Positions 52,679-61,902 of a stretch of DNA of 64,000 nucleotides are shown here, one piece after another. A program made the translations under genes and the position numbers. Source of the stretch: Hymenobacter sedentarius (GTDB lineage: Bacteria; Bacteroidota; Bacteroidia; Cytophagales; Hymenobacteraceae); contig NZ_CP013909.1 in assembly GCF_001507645.1 (NCBI RefSeq), positions 1,488,001 through 1,552,000 of the forward strand, read 5' to 3'. How positions within the stretch are numbered: position 1 is the stretch's first letter; every line of letters starts with the position of its first letter. The notes below the pieces were generated by a model that did not search any database, had not been told where the DNA came from, and saw only the letters and a program-made list of their open reading frames with translations.

Positions 52679-53374
52679 TCATTCCGCGTTGAACTTATAG
52701 CCGACGCCCTTGATGGTCTGAATGTGGTGGTCGCCAACTTTTTCGCGCACTTTGCGCACGTGCACGTCCACGGTGCGGGCCAGCACAAACACGTCGTTGC
52801 CCCAGATATTCTTGAGCAGTTCTTCGCGGTTGAACACCTTGTGGGGCGAGGCCGCCAGAAACGCCAGCAGTTCAAATTCCTTCTTGGGAAGGGTAATTTT
52901 GCGCCCATTCTGGTACACGGCAAAGCCGGTGCGGTCGATGCGCAGCCCGTTGATGTCGATGGCGTCGACGGCGGCGTGGGGGTCGTGGTCGCGGCGCTTC
53001 ACGGCGGCCAGGCGGCTGAGCAGCGCGCGGGGCTTGATGGGCTTGGCAATAAAATCGTCGGCGCCGGCCTCAAAGGCGGCTACTTCGGAGAATTCTTCGG
53101 CCCGGGCCGTCAGGAACAGGATGTAGGTGTCCTTGAACTTGGGCTGTTCGCGCAGGAGGCGGCAGGCGGCAATGCCGTCGAGGTTGGGCATCATCACATC
53201 GAGCAGGATGATGTCGGGGTGGAAATCGGCGGCTACGGCCAGGGCTTTGCGGCCGTCGCTGGCCGAGGCCGTCTGGTAGCCTTCTTTCTTCAGGTTGAAC
53301 TCCAGCAGCTCAACGATGTCCGGGTCGTCATCGACCACGAGAATCTTGTACACGGGCGATTTGGGAGCAGTCAC
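52679..53374 (-). CDS. PhoB/OmpR-family response regulator
   Basis: 231 residues. The receiver domain shows ILVVDDDPDIVELLEFNL (acidic pocket), ILLDVMMPNLDG (phospho-acceptor Asp), LTARAE and the conserved Lys in IAKPIKPRAL. The C-terminal winged helix includes LPKKEFELLAFLAASPHKVFNREELLKNIWG and VDVHVRKVREKVGDHHIQTIKGVGYKFNAE. It forms a pair with the kinase at 51457. The start is uncertain: GTG 53374 fits the domain best, but TTG 53398 is possible. A TACTTTTG -7 element lies just upstream. Confidence 0.93.
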   Translation of the reverse strand: MTAPKSPVYKILVVDDDPDIVELLEFNLKKEGYQTASASDGRKALAVAADFHPDIILLDVMMPNLDGIAACRLLREQPKFKDTYILFLTARAEEFSEVAAFEAGADDFIAKPIKPRALLSRLAAVKRRDHDPHAAVDAIDINGLRIDRTGFAVYQNGRKITLPKKEFELLAFLAASPHKVFNREELLKNIWGNDVFVLARTVDVHVRKVREKVGDHHIQTIKGVGYKFNAE

Positions 53375-53676
53375 GGCGTTTGGGCTTAAGTGAAGCAAAG
53401 CAATGGTGCTGCAAAAGTACCGATTGTGGAGCCCTTGGCTATGTTACGGTTATGTGACCAACTCCTGCTCTGCTTGCGGTGCGGAGGCTGCTGCTGGCGC
53501 AGCTCAGGCGCCGGCAGCATAAGCCCAAGGCCGGCCCAGCGAATCGAAATTGAGTTGAGCGGCTACCATTCTATTGGGCTCACTCCTGGTCAAAAGCAAA
53601 AGGCCCCAGTTCAATTAAGAGTCGGAGCCTTTTGTAGTTGAGCTGATTACGTGCTGTTTCTCGATAGGGAATTGAG
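53375..53676. other. 302-base gap between the response regulator and the DUF3108 gene
   Basis: Nearest the response regulator it holds the possible TACTTTTG promoter element (53412-53419). A weak AAAAGGC/GCCTTTT hairpin (53598-53633) could terminate the minus-strand DUF3108 gene. Two TTGAGCT motifs (53638-53645 and 53672-53679) lie at its right end. No ORF or RNA gene is recognised. Confidence 0.5.
53412..53419 (-). promoter_or_regulatory. Possible -7 element of the response-regulator promoter
   Basis: The minus strand reads TACTTTTG, matching TAnnTTTG. It lies 37 bases before GTG 53374, or 13 before TTG 53398. No clear -33 TTG. Confidence 0.4.
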
Positions 53677-54495
53677 CTAGTTTGCCATGTTCAGGCGGTA
53701 CTTTAGGCCCTGGTACTTCACCATGTCCACCTTCACGGTGCCCACGAACATCTCGGCCTGAAACAGCACCGGAATCTTGTTGCGGTCGTCGGAGAGGTAC
53801 ACGGAAATGGCGTTTTCGCCCCGGAAGAGCTTGTTGTTTGGCAGCTTGGGCACCAGCTTGAACGTGTGCACGTCGCCGGCTTTGGTTTCCACAATTTCGC
53901 GGCCTTTGTACACGACTTCGAGCATGAAATTGTCGCCGTCGAGGTAGCCGGGTACTTTGATGACGTCGCCCACTCGCATGCGGTCAAAGTTGAACGTGCG
54001 CAGGTAGTAAAAGCCGCTCACCAGCTCCAGGGTGTTGTTGGCCACCTTCACGGTGGTGCGCTTGGGGTTGTCCTTGTCGTGGTCCTGCACCTCGGCCACG
54101 TCGCGGATGTGGTCGTAGTTGATGGTTTCCTTCTTGCGGTAGTTCTTCTCCGCGATGTCGCGCTGCGAACGCATGGGCAAGATGCTGGTCGTGTCGATGT
54201 AAGCGCGCCACTGGTCGCGGATGCGCAGGAAAAAATCGAATGAGCCCGTGGTGCGGCCGCTCACGGTGGCCTTGTAGCAGGGCCGGTCGTTCACGCGCTC
54301 CAGGCTGCCGGCGGTTTCTACCGTGGCTTCGCCGCCGTTGATGAGGCCGTAGTGCACGGTGTACCGGATGACTTCACCGCGCCCAAAGCTGGACTGCGGA
54401 ATAAACCGAACGGCGTCGCCGGGGCCTAAAGCGGGCTGCATGGCCACCAAGAGCAACAAAACAAGCGGAGTAAAGAGGAGCCAACGGCGGTTCAT
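53677..54495 (-). CDS. DUF3108 family exported protein
   Basis: 272 residues. The N-terminal hydrophobic segment RRWLLFTPLVLLLLVAMQPA is a signal peptide or anchor. The mature domain fits DUF3108: FGRGEVIRYTVHYGLINGGEATVE, FDFFLRIRDQWRAYIDTTSILP, YYLRTFNFDRMRVGDVIKVPGYLDGDNFMLEVVYKG and a final VDMVKYQGLKYRLNMAN. Such proteins are periplasmic with a beta-rich fold; no enzymatic role is established. The TAG stop lies in a TAGCTCAA motif. Start at ATG 54495. Confidence 0.88.
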   Translation of the reverse strand: MNRRWLLFTPLVLLLLVAMQPALGPGDAVRFIPQSSFGRGEVIRYTVHYGLINGGEATVETAGSLERVNDRPCYKATVSGRTTGSFDFFLRIRDQWRAYIDTTSILPMRSQRDIAEKNYRKKETINYDHIRDVAEVQDHDKDNPKRTTVKVANNTLELVSGFYYLRTFNFDRMRVGDVIKVPGYLDGDNFMLEVVYKGREIVETKAGDVHTFKLVPKLPNNKLFRGENAISVYLSDDRNKIPVLFQAEMFVGTVKVDMVKYQGLKYRLNMAN

Positions 54496-54574
54496 AAGAA
54501 AAACAAGAAGAGAAGCCAGACCCGGTCCTGACAAACGCAGTGCCAGCCTGCAGACAGGTAAAGATACGGACGTA

Positions 54575-54606
54575 AAAAAGCCCGCTGCGGATTGCAACGG
54601 GCTTTT
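54575..54606. terminator. Intrinsic terminator downstream of recA
   Basis: AAAAAGCCCGCTGC, a 5-nt loop, GCAACGGGCTTTT: a stem with one mismatch between recA and the DUF3108 gene (both minus strand). Confidence 0.8.
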
Positions 54607-54627
54607 GAATATTCAGGTTCAACGCGC

Positions 54628-55725
54628 TTACAGCGTGTCTTCGCCGTCTTCCGGGCCGGCCATGTCCACGGGAATAACGTCCTCGTCGCCTTTGGCCATG
54701 GTGCGGATTTTTTGCTCAATTTCATTGGCCAGCTCGGGGTTGTCGAGCAGCAGGGTTTTCACCGCTTCGCGGCCCTGGCCAATTTTGGTGTCGCCGTAGT
54801 TGAACCACGAGCCCGACTTGCCGATGATGCCCATGTCGACGCCCAGGTCCACAATCTCACCGACTTTCGAGATGCCCTGGCCGTAGATGATGTCGAACTC
54901 GACCACCTTGAAGGGCGGCGCTACTTTGTTCTTCACCACCTTCACCTTGGTGCGGTTGCCGGTCACGTTGTCCTTGTCTTCCTTGATTTGGCCGATACGA
55001 CGGATATCAAGGCGCACCGAAGCGTAGAATTTCAGGGCGTTACCACCGGTGGTGGTTTCGGGCGAGCCGAACATCACGCCGATTTTCTCGCGCAGCTGGT
55101 TGATGAAAATGCAGCAGCAGCCGGTCTTGTTGATGGTACCGGTGAGCTTGCGCAGGGCCTGGCTCATGAGGCGGGCGTGCAAGCCCACTTTCGAGTCGCC
55201 CATGTCGCCTTCCAATTCGCCTTTGGGCACGAGGGCGGCCACGGAGTCAATCACGATGATATCAATCGCACCTGACGAAATCAGCTGGTCGGCGATTTCG
55301 AGGGCTTGCTCGCCGTTATCAGGCTGGGCGATGAGCAGGTTGGTGGTGTCGATGCCGAGTTTCTCGGCGTAGGATTTGTCGAAGGCGTGCTCGGCGTCGA
55401 TGAACGCGGCCATGCCGCCTTTCTTCTGCGCCTCGGCAATCATGTGCATCGTCAGGGTGGTCTTACCCGACGATTCCGGGCCGTAGATTTCTACCACGCG
55501 GCCACGGGGCACGCCGCCAATGCCCAAGGCAATGTCGAGCGAGAGCGAACCGGTGCTGATGCTCGGGATGTCGCCAACCTTGTTGTCGCTGAGCTTCATC
55601 ACGGTGCCTTTGCCATAGGCTTTGTCCAGCTTATCGAGCGTGAGCTGGAGGGCTTTCATTTTTTCGGCCGCGACGTTGGTCTCGGCCTTGTCCGCTTTTG
55701 AAGCTTTGTCAGTAGCTACTGCCAT
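54628..55725 (-). CDS. recA: Recombinase RecA
   Basis: 365 residues. The Walker A motif [10 protein letters not shown], Walker [14 protein letters not shown], the L1 loop [20 protein letters not shown] and the L2 region [26 protein letters not shown] are intact, so it should form active filaments on single-stranded DNA and stimulate LexA-type self-cleavage. The N-terminus has an extra Lys/Asp/Ala-rich stretch (about 1-25), and the C-terminus ends in the usual acidic tail (PEDGEDTL). Start at ATG 55725. I see no clear LexA box in the upstream bases. Confidence 0.98.
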   Translation of the reverse strand: MAVATDKASKADKAETNVAAEKMKALQLTLDKLDKAYGKGTVMKLSDNKVGDIPSISTGSLSLDIALGIGGVPRGRVVEIYGPESSGKTTLTMHMIAEAQKKGGMAAFIDAEHAFDKSYAEKLGIDTTNLLIAQPDNGEQALEIADQLISSGAIDIIVIDSVAALVPKGELEGDMGDSKVGLHARLMSQALRKLTGTINKTGCCCIFINQLREKIGVMFGSPETTTGGNALKFYASVRLDIRRIGQIKEDKDNVTGNRTKVKVVKNKVAPPFKVVEFDIIYGQGISKVGEIVDLGVDMGIIGKSGSWFNYGDTKIGQGREAVKTLLLDNPELANEIEQKIRTMAKGDEDVIPVDMAGPEDGEDTL

Positions 55726-55885
55726 GGGGATAGGAAAAAGGAATTAGGTTTGGTAAAGTTAAGGGTTTTGGTGCCGTCGCAATCGAATAAAACTATTCCT
55801 TGGTTAGGACTACGAAGAAGCCCTTTTACGTCGGTTTTTTCTAACACAGTGCTCAGCGGTTTCGTGCCGTTGAAAGCAGAAATAT

Positions 55886-57136
55886 ATGGCGAATTATCTA
55901 AAAATTTTAGTTGCCCTTGTAGGTGTGCTAATTACAGTGGGAGAAGCGCGGGCGCAACTGGATAATCGGGCCTTTATTAGTCCTCCTGCCCAGTGGGCCC
56001 AGGCCAAAACAGAAACCGATGCCTTGTACCATAAACAAGGAAAAGAAGTTGATTCGGCGACCGTAAATGCCTTGCGTTCTTACGCTCCCGCAAAGGCCGG
56101 CGACATAAGAATTTCGCTCAATGCCTTCGTTTTCTTCAAGGACAACGAGTACTTCAATAAAATCGTCGACGGCTACACGCTCTACGGCACGCAGCTCAAT
56201 CCGCAGCTCGTGTATTACCCCATCAAAGACCTGCGCCTCGAAGGCGGCGTGTTTCTGTGGAAGGACTTTGGCAACCCGGTCTTGCAGCATGTGCGGCCCA
56301 CGTTCCGCGCCACCTGGACCACCGGCAAGCAGCAGATAATCCTGGGCAACATCCGTCCCCATCTGGCCCACCACTACATTGAGCCGATGTTCAATTTTGA
56401 GCGGGCCATGCTCAACCCGCTGGAGGAAGGCATCCAGGTGCGCTACCAGGGCCCCCGGCTGTTTGTAGACCAGTGGGTGGACTGGCAGCGCCAGCAGTAC
56501 CGCTACAGCAACTACCAGGAAGAAGTAGCGGGAGGCATCAGCAGCAGCTACCGCCTCAGCTGTGATGGCAGCCCGTGGGAGGTGGCGCTGCCGTTCCAGT
56601 TCACGGGCATCCACCACGGCGGGCAGATTGATACCCTGGATAAGCCCCTGCAAACCGTATTTAACGAGGCCCTGGGGCTGGAAGCGCGGCGGTGCCTTGC
56701 CGGGCCCAATGTGCGGGCGGTGCGGCTCAACGGATACGTGCTCGGCTATCAGGACTATTCTTTCACGAAGGGCCAGTTCCCCTTCCGCTACGGCCGGGCC
56801 CTGTACCTGAACGCCACCCTCGAAACCCGCTACGCCGACGTGATGCTGAGCTACTGGCAGGGCTCGCGCTTCATCTCGCCGCTCGGGGGCGACTTGTACC
56901 AGAGCGCCTCGCGCACGGTATCGAACCCGGACTTTGTGGACCCGAAGCGCAAGATTGTGATGCTGCGGCTGTTGCACGACTTCCGCATCTCCGACGCGGC
57001 TTCGCTTACGGCGCGGGTGGAGCCGCTATTTGACCTCAATGCCAAGCTGCTGGACTATTCCTTCGGCATGTACCTGAATTTCCGGCAGGACTGGCTGCTG
57101 GGCAACGCGGCCAAACGCGTGCGCGTGGCGCAGTAA
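55886..57136 (+). CDS. Exported protein, probable outer-membrane barrel
   Basis: 416 residues with signal peptide MANYLKILVALVGVLITVGEARAQ. The mature part is long, with aromatic-rich strands (LNPQLVYYPIKDLRLEGGVFLW, RYSNYQEEVAGGISSSYRLS, ALYLNATLETRYADVMLSYWQG) and a final YSFGMYLNFRQDWLLG strand, typical of a 14-18-strand outer-membrane barrel. I do not recognise the family. It follows recA divergently. The stop lies 12 bases before the second IS5 copy, so the insertion just missed the gene. Confidence 0.7.
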   Translation: MANYLKILVALVGVLITVGEARAQLDNRAFISPPAQWAQAKTETDALYHKQGKEVDSATVNALRSYAPAKAGDIRISLNAFVFFKDNEYFNKIVDGYTLYGTQLNPQLVYYPIKDLRLEGGVFLWKDFGNPVLQHVRPTFRATWTTGKQQIILGNIRPHLAHHYIEPMFNFERAMLNPLEEGIQVRYQGPRLFVDQWVDWQRQQYRYSNYQEEVAGGISSSYRLSCDGSPWEVALPFQFTGIHHGGQIDTLDKPLQTVFNEALGLEARRCLAGPNVRAVRLNGYVLGYQDYSFTKGQFPFRYGRALYLNATLETRYADVMLSYWQGSRFISPLGGDLYQSASRTVSNPDFVDPKRKIVMLRLLHDFRISDAASLTARVEPLFDLNAKLLDYSFGMYLNFRQDWLLGNAAKRVRVAQ

Positions 57137-57148
57137 TACTACGCTTTA

Positions 57149-57973
57149 GGGGGTGTTCTCAGTTAAGATAGAGGGTCATGATGCGGGCACAGATGAACGC
57201 CTGAAAAGAGGCGTCCAATTTGTCGTATCGGGTGGCCAAGCGCCGGTGCTGTTTTAGCTTGTTCACGGTTTGCTCGATATGGTGGCGCTTGGCGTAGGCG
57301 CAGGGGTCAAAATGGGGGACGTGGCGCCGCCTCGGCGTAGGCGGAATAACGGCCAGCGCGCCCGCCGCGGCAATCAGCCCGCGCAAGGCGTCGCTGTCGT
57401 AAGCCGTGTCGGCCACCACTTCGCAAGCCGGGGCCAGGTGCGGGGCCAGCAGCCACGCCGCCTGCGGGCAATCACCGGCCTGTCCCGGGGTGAGCAACCA
57501 ATTGAGCACGTTGCCGGCCCCGTCGCAGCTCAGGTGCAGCTTGCTGGTGCGCCCGCCCCGGCTGCGGCCGATGGCCTGCGCGCCTTTTTTTTGGCGGCGC
57601 CGGCCGCGTGCTGGTGCACGCGGATGCTGGTCGAATCGAGTTGCACCTGGCGCTGGCGGGCGTGGGGGATGCGGCGGTTGTGGGCGATAAGCCAGTTCGC
57701 CACCCGCTCCCACACGCCGCTGTCGCGCCAGCGGGCAAAGCGCACGTACACCCGGTGCCAGTGCCCCAAATGCGGCGGCAGGTCCCGCCAGCCCACGCCC
57801 GTGCGCCCCAGCCAGAGCACCGCTTCCACAAAGCCGCGCGTGTCGCGCGCCGTCGTGCCGCGGCAATTGGCCTGGCCCGGCAACAAAGGCGACAACTCCG
57901 CCCACATCGAATCCGTCAGTAATGTCCGGTCTGCGTTCATTCCCAAGTTACCCTATTAACTGAGAACACGCCC
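57149..57973 (-). mobile_element. IS5-family insertion sequence, copy 2 (825 bp)
   Basis: The ends are GGGGGTGTTCTCAGTTAA and GGGCGTGTTCTCAGTTAA as complements (one mismatch). TA flanks both ends directly, consistent with a TA target site. The ends resemble those of copy 1 (GGGAGTGTTTACAGTTAA), so the two belong to the same family but are distinct elements. The transposase is on the minus strand in two frames. Confidence 0.9.
57159..57940 (-). CDS. IS5-family transposase, made by -1 frameshift (copy 2)
   Basis: The first frame starts at ATG 57940 (MNADRTLLTDSMWAELSPLLPG) and holds the first catalytic Asp in QVQLDSTSIRVHQ. A run of eight A on the coding strand (57585-57592 on the plus strand, as T) permits a -1 shift to the second frame, which ends at 57159 and provides Asp in EVVADTAYDSDAL and Glu in KRHHIEQTVNKLKQHRR. 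The expected product is about 260 residues. The DDE set is complete, so the element may still be active. Confidence 0.87.
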
Positions 57974-58004
57974 TAGTCCAGAATCAGCCCAACGAAACGC
58001 GGCC

Positions 58005-58565
58005 TTACGCCGGCTGCCTGCCCGCAGCCGTCAGCACAAAGCGCTGGATGTTGCCCACCGCGTCGGCGTTGCGGAACCAGAGCGGGCGCTTGGGCTGCGG
58101 CTCGGGCAGGAAGCCAGCGGCGCGGGCCACGGCCTGGCCCCGCGCATTCTGGGCGTAGCAGCGAATGAGCAGGCGCTGGCTTCCCAGCATTCCAAAGCCA
58201 AACTGCACCACGGCTGACAGTGCCTCCCGGGCGTAGCCCTGGCCCTCGGCGGCGGAGGCGAGGTAATAGCCAATTTCGGCTTGGCCCTTGGACTGGGGCA
58301 TGATGCAGATATCGCCCAGGTAAGCGCCGTGGGCACGGTGCCAGAGCCCAAATACGTAGAAGCGGCCCGTGCGCCAGTCATCGGCAAAGGCGCGTAGGGC
58401 CACCGTGGCATCGGGGAGGGTGCGCACGGCCTGGAGGCGGTCGGGAAAGGAAGTGCGAAAACGGCCACGGTCGCCATCGAGCAGGGCGAAGAACTCGGGC
58501 GCGTCGGTCAGCTCGTAGGGGCGCAGGCAAAGGCGCGACGTGAGCAGTGGAGTGCGAGGCAGCAT
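58005..58565 (-). CDS. GNAT family N-acetyltransferase
   Basis: 186 residues of the RimJ/RimL-type GNAT fold. The N-terminal LLTSRLCLRPYELTDAPEFFALLD and the acetyl-CoA-binding region GYYLASAAEGQGYAREALSAVVQFGF (with the Q-x-x-G-x-A like turn QGYAREAL) fit, followed by RCYAQNARGQAVARAAGFLPE. It should transfer an acetyl group to an amine of a protein or small molecule; the substrate is unknown. ATG 58565 is chosen. It lies just behind the IS5 copy and is transcribed towards it. Confidence 0.88.
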   Translation of the reverse strand: MLPRTPLLTSRLCLRPYELTDAPEFFALLDGDRGRFRTSFPDRLQAVRTLPDATVALRAFADDWRTGRFYVFGLWHRAHGAYLGDICIMPQSKGQAEIGYYLASAAEGQGYAREALSAVVQFGFGMLGSQRLLIRCYAQNARGQAVARAAGFLPEPQPKRPLWFRNADAVGNIQRFVLTAAGRQPA

Positions 58566-58680
58566 GAATGCTTGATACGCAATAAGCCCGGCCACGGCGA
58601 CCAGCCGCCACCTGAACTAAGAGAAATAAATTGAGCTAGCCCCCGATTTACTCAACCGCAGGTGCTGGATACACACGAAT

Positions 58681-58716
58681 AAAAAGGCCGCCTCTGTCTA
58701 TCAGAAGCGGCCTTTT
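58681..58716. terminator. Intrinsic terminator
   Basis: AAAAAGGCCGC ... GCGGCCTTTT with a partly paired centre. It lies after the 58740-59165 gene (minus strand) and before the GNAT gene. Confidence 0.75.
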
Positions 58717-58739
58717 CGTAAAAATGTTGTTGGGTTGAG

Positions 58740-59165
58740 CTATTTGTTTACGCCCTCGTACTGGCTGGGGCTACCCAGGGCCTGCTGCGTGCGCATCACG
58801 TTTACCTGGCGGGCCGCTTCGTTGAAGAACTCCAGCCGCCGGATGAGCATTTCCTTGGCCAGCACTCGGCCTTCGGGAGTGCGCATGGTGCCGCGCTTGT
58901 CGGCGAGCACGCGCTCCATAGCGGCCAGGGTTTGGCCCTCGTGCTTCATGAACTGCTGCTGAAATTCGGCCAGCCGGGCCACGCCGGTAGCGGTGAGCGC
59001 GAAATCTTCGCCGGCGCCCTGGTTCAGGACTTCACACAGCACATATACTTCGATCGGCAGGCTGGTTTCGAGGGAGGTGGTGCGCAGGTCGAGGCCGGAG
59101 GCAAGGGCATCGAGGATGATGCGCACGTTGCGCTCAAATTGCTGGTAGTAGGCTTGGGCTTCCAT
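58740..59165 (-). CDS. Hypothetical helical protein
   Basis: 141 residues, soluble, no signal peptide. Sequence: EAQAYYQQFERNVRIILDALASGL, IEVYVLCEVLNQGAGEDFALT, LAEFQQQFMKHEGQTLAAMERVLAD and MLIRRLEFFNEAARQVNVMRTQQAL, all strongly helical. I do not recognise the family. The TAG stop is part of TAGCTCAA. A perfect palindrome separates it from the MoxR gene upstream. Start at ATG 59165. Confidence 0.6.
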   Translation of the reverse strand: MEAQAYYQQFERNVRIILDALASGLDLRTTSLETSLPIEVYVLCEVLNQGAGEDFALTATGVARLAEFQQQFMKHEGQTLAAMERVLADKRGTMRTPEGRVLAKEMLIRRLEFFNEAARQVNVMRTQQALGSPSQYEGVNK

Positions 59166-59202
59166 TCTATTTTATGGGGCAATCAATTAGGCTACAAAGA
59201 AC

Positions 59203-59291
59203 GTCATGCTGAGCGAAGTCGAAGCATCTCTCCTGCGCAAGTAAACTATTCACTGCTGCGGTAGAGATGCTTCGACTTCGCTCAGCATGAC
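59203..59291. repeat. Perfect palindromic element, family B (29-bp arms)
   Basis: The arms 59203-59231 and 59263-59291 are exact complements (starting GTCATGCTGAGCGAAGTCGA), with a 31-nt loop. The same motif, GTCATGCTGA...GATGCTT, is degenerate at 12208-12292. It lies between the hypothetical gene and moxR. Confidence 0.88.
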
Positions 59292-59304
59292 GGCCTGGGT
59301 TTCC

Positions 59305-60261
59305 TTATAACAACTCTTTCACAATCTGCTCCACGCCGATGCCTTCGGCTTCGGCTTTGAAGTTGCGCACGAGGCGGTGGCGCAGGATGGGCACGGCCAC
59401 GGCGCGCACGTCCTCAATATCGGGCGAGTACTTGCCGTTGAGCAGCGCGTTGCACTTGGCGCCCACAATGAGGTGTTGCGAGGCGCGGGGCCCGGCGCCC
59501 CACTCCAGCAGTTGCGTGGAGCGGGTGGCGGCGCGCTCGGTGCCGGGGCGGGTTTTGTGCACCAGGCTCACGGCGTATTCCACCACGTTGTCGGCCACCG
59601 GCACGCGGCGCACCAACTCCTGGAAGGCTTGAATATCGGCCGCGTGCAGGATTTTGTTTACCGAGTGCTTGCGGTCGGAGGTGGTGTTCTTAACGATGTT
59701 CAGCTCCTCAGCGTAGGTCGGGTAACCCAGCTCAATATTGAACATAAAGCGGTCGAGCTGCGCTTCGGGCAGGGGGTAGGTGCCTTCCTGCTCGATGGGG
59801 TTTTGGGTGGCCAGCACGAAGAACGGGCGCGCCAACGCGTAGCGCTGCCCGGCCACCGTCACGGCGTATTCCTGCATCGACTCCAGCAGCGCGGCCTGGG
59901 TTTTGGGCGGCGTGCGGTTGATTTCGTCAGCCAGGATGATGTTGGCGAAGATGGGTCCCTTCACAAAGTGAAAGTCCCGCTGCTGGTTCATCGTTTCCGA
60001 GCCCACAATGTCGGAAGGCATCAAATCCGGCGTGAACTGAATGCGGTTGAACGACAGGTCCAGGGAGTCGGCAATGGTTTGAATCAGCAGGGTTTTGGCC
60101 AATCCGGGCACGCCTACCAGAAGGCTGTGCCCTTGCGAAAACACGGCGGTGAGCACCAGCCGCACCACTTCGTCTTGCCCCACGATGACTTTGCCGATTT
60201 CCTGGCGCAGCTTCTGGAAGGAGTCTGCCAGGGCATCGGCGGCTTCTTTGTCGTTCCTCAT
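59305..60261 (-). CDS. MoxR family AAA+ ATPase
   Basis: 318 residues. N-terminal VIVGQDEVVRLVLTAVFSQGHSLLVGVPGLAKTLL has the Walker A motif (GVPGLAKT); Walker B is ANIILADEINRTPPKTQAALLESM, with sensor 1 in FVLATQNPIEQEGTYPLPEAQLDRFMF. MoxR ATPases act as chaperones that mature or load metal cofactors into partner enzymes or von Willebrand proteins, which are not coded here. It is followed by genes for two SurA-like isomerases on the same strand. Start at ATG 60261. Confidence 0.93.
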   Translation of the reverse strand: MRNDKEAADALADSFQKLRQEIGKVIVGQDEVVRLVLTAVFSQGHSLLVGVPGLAKTLLIQTIADSLDLSFNRIQFTPDLMPSDIVGSETMNQQRDFHFVKGPIFANIILADEINRTPPKTQAALLESMQEYAVTVAGQRYALARPFFVLATQNPIEQEGTYPLPEAQLDRFMFNIELGYPTYAEELNIVKNTTSDRKHSVNKILHAADIQAFQELVRRVPVADNVVEYAVSLVHKTRPGTERAATRSTQLLEWGAGPRASQHLIVGAKCNALLNGKYSPDIEDVRAVAVPILRHRLVRNFKAEAEGIGVEQIVKELL

Positions 60262-60366
60262 AGATTAAGCTAGTAGCCAATGGCAGAATACCATTAGCTA
60301 TTGGTAGAGTAAAGTAAAGCGGAGGCCAGACAAAAAACTAATGGCGCGCTGCCATTGGCCCGCGGC

Positions 60367-61758
60367 TTAGCGTTCGGCCACGTCCAGCACCTTGCACTGG
60401 GCGTACTCGGGCGCAATTTCCAGGTACACCGTGCCGCGGTTCTTCAGGAACCACTCGTCGAGCGCCTTGTTGCGCTTCTCGTTCAGGGCCGCGGCGGCAA
60501 TCTTCTGGTAGTCTTCCTGCAGGTTGGCCTGGTGAGGCGGGGTGTTCGACTTCAGCCACAGGATGCGCATGGCGTCTTTGCCGTCGTCGGTGCGGTAGGG
60601 CAGGGGCGGGGTGATGTGGCCCACCTTCATCGTGTCGATGGTAAAGAAGATGGCCGGGTCGAGCTTGTCGAGGGGCAGGCGCGAGCCGCCGTCCTGGCGG
60701 TTCTGGAGCAGGCCGCCGTTGCCGGCGCTGGACTTATCGGCCGAATTGTCTTTGGCCGCTTTGGCAAAGGTGATGCTGTCGGAAAGGATCTGGCGGCGAA
60801 GCTTGGTCAGAAGCTTGGCCGATTCGCTGGCGTCGGCCGCACCGGTTTCGGGCTTGAGCAGGATGTGGCGCGTCGAAAACGTGTTGCCCTTGCGCTCAAT
60901 GAATTGAATAAGGTGGAAGCCGAACTGCGACTGCACCACGGGCGAAAGCTGCCCCGGCTCCAGCTTCATCGAAGCTGCTTCATACTCCGGCACCAGCTCC
61001 CCGCGTTTGAAGAAGCCCAGGTAGCCGCCTTCTTTGGCCGAGCCCGGGTCCTGCGAGTACTGCTTGGCCAGGGTGGCAAAATCGGCGCCGGCCAGCACCT
61101 GCGCCCGGATGTCGTTGAGCTTGGCAATGGCGGCCTGCTTGGCCTTCTCGTTCACCTGGGCAGGTACCACAATCTGGCCCACTTCTACCTCGGTGCTGAA
61201 GTAAGGCAGGCTGTCCTTGGGCACTTTGCTGAAATATTGAGCCACTTCGCGCGGGGTCACCGCCACCTTGCCGGTGATGGTTTCCTGCATTTTCTGCTGC
61301 GTGAGCTGGTCTTTGATTTGCGGCCGCAAGTCGTCCTTGAGCGCCTTGATGGGCTTGTTGTATTGCTCCTCGAGGCGCTTTTCGGAGCCAATCTGCTGCA
61401 CGAAGTAGGCCATGCGGCGGTCTACTTCGTTGTTCACCTGCTTGTCGTCCACCGTCACGGAGTCCACTTCGGCGCGCGCCAGCATGAGCTTGTTGAGCAC
61501 CAGGCTTTGCAGGATTTTGCATTTCAGGTCCGGCGGCAGGGGCTTGCCTTCGGCGCGGGCCACTTCCTGGGCGTAGATGTTTTCCACATCGGACTGCAGC
61601 ACAATCTGGTTGTCCACCTTCACCACAATGCCATCGAGCAGCTGCTGGCCTTTGGTGCGGGTAATGCCAAGCTGGGCCTGGGAAGTGGGGGCAAAGCCCA
61701 GGAGCAACAGCAGCGTAAGCAGGGCCGACGCCGCAGCGCGATTCACTTTAAAAAACAT
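60367..61758 (-). CDS. SurA-like periplasmic peptidyl-prolyl isomerase
   Basis: 463 residues. The signal peptide MFFKVNRAAASALLTLLLLLGFAPTSQAQ is followed by a SurA N-terminal domain (LLDGIVVKVDNQIVLQSDVE, then SLVLNKLMLARAEVD) and two parvulin rotamase domains (about 185-290 and 295-395), the first with FSQDPGSAKEGGYLGFFKRGELVPEYE and FGFHLIQFIERKG. It should fold and escort outer-membrane proteins. ATG 61758 opens the signal peptide; the longer reading is unlikely. It is placed between moxR and a second isomerase gene. Confidence 0.92.
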   Translation of the reverse strand: MFFKVNRAAASALLTLLLLLGFAPTSQAQLGITRTKGQQLLDGIVVKVDNQIVLQSDVENIYAQEVARAEGKPLPPDLKCKILQSLVLNKLMLARAEVDSVTVDDKQVNNEVDRRMAYFVQQIGSEKRLEEQYNKPIKALKDDLRPQIKDQLTQQKMQETITGKVAVTPREVAQYFSKVPKDSLPYFSTEVEVGQIVVPAQVNEKAKQAAIAKLNDIRAQVLAGADFATLAKQYSQDPGSAKEGGYLGFFKRGELVPEYEAASMKLEPGQLSPVVQSQFGFHLIQFIERKGNTFSTRHILLKPETGAADASESAKLLTKLRRQILSDSITFAKAAKDNSADKSSAGNGGLLQNRQDGGSRLPLDKLDPAIFFTIDTMKVGHITPPLPYRTDDGKDAMRILWLKSNTPPHQANLQEDYQKIAAAALNEKRNKALDEWFLKNRGTVYLEIAPEYAQCKVLDVAER

Positions 61759-61902
61759 AGGGTAGTAGTGTAAAGCCGGCCGGCCAAATGCCGGGAGCTT
61801 GAGCCGTGCACGCGTAACGCGCGAACAAGCCCACAAATTTCACGATAAATCCGTTGGCAGACAAAAACAAGGAGCCCATGCCGGCCTAGAAGGTTGCAGC
61901 GG

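Noticed and set aside
59377..60273. Open frame antisense to the MoxR gene
   Set aside because: His/Gly/Val-rich shadow of a confident AAA+ gene; no start signal or domain.
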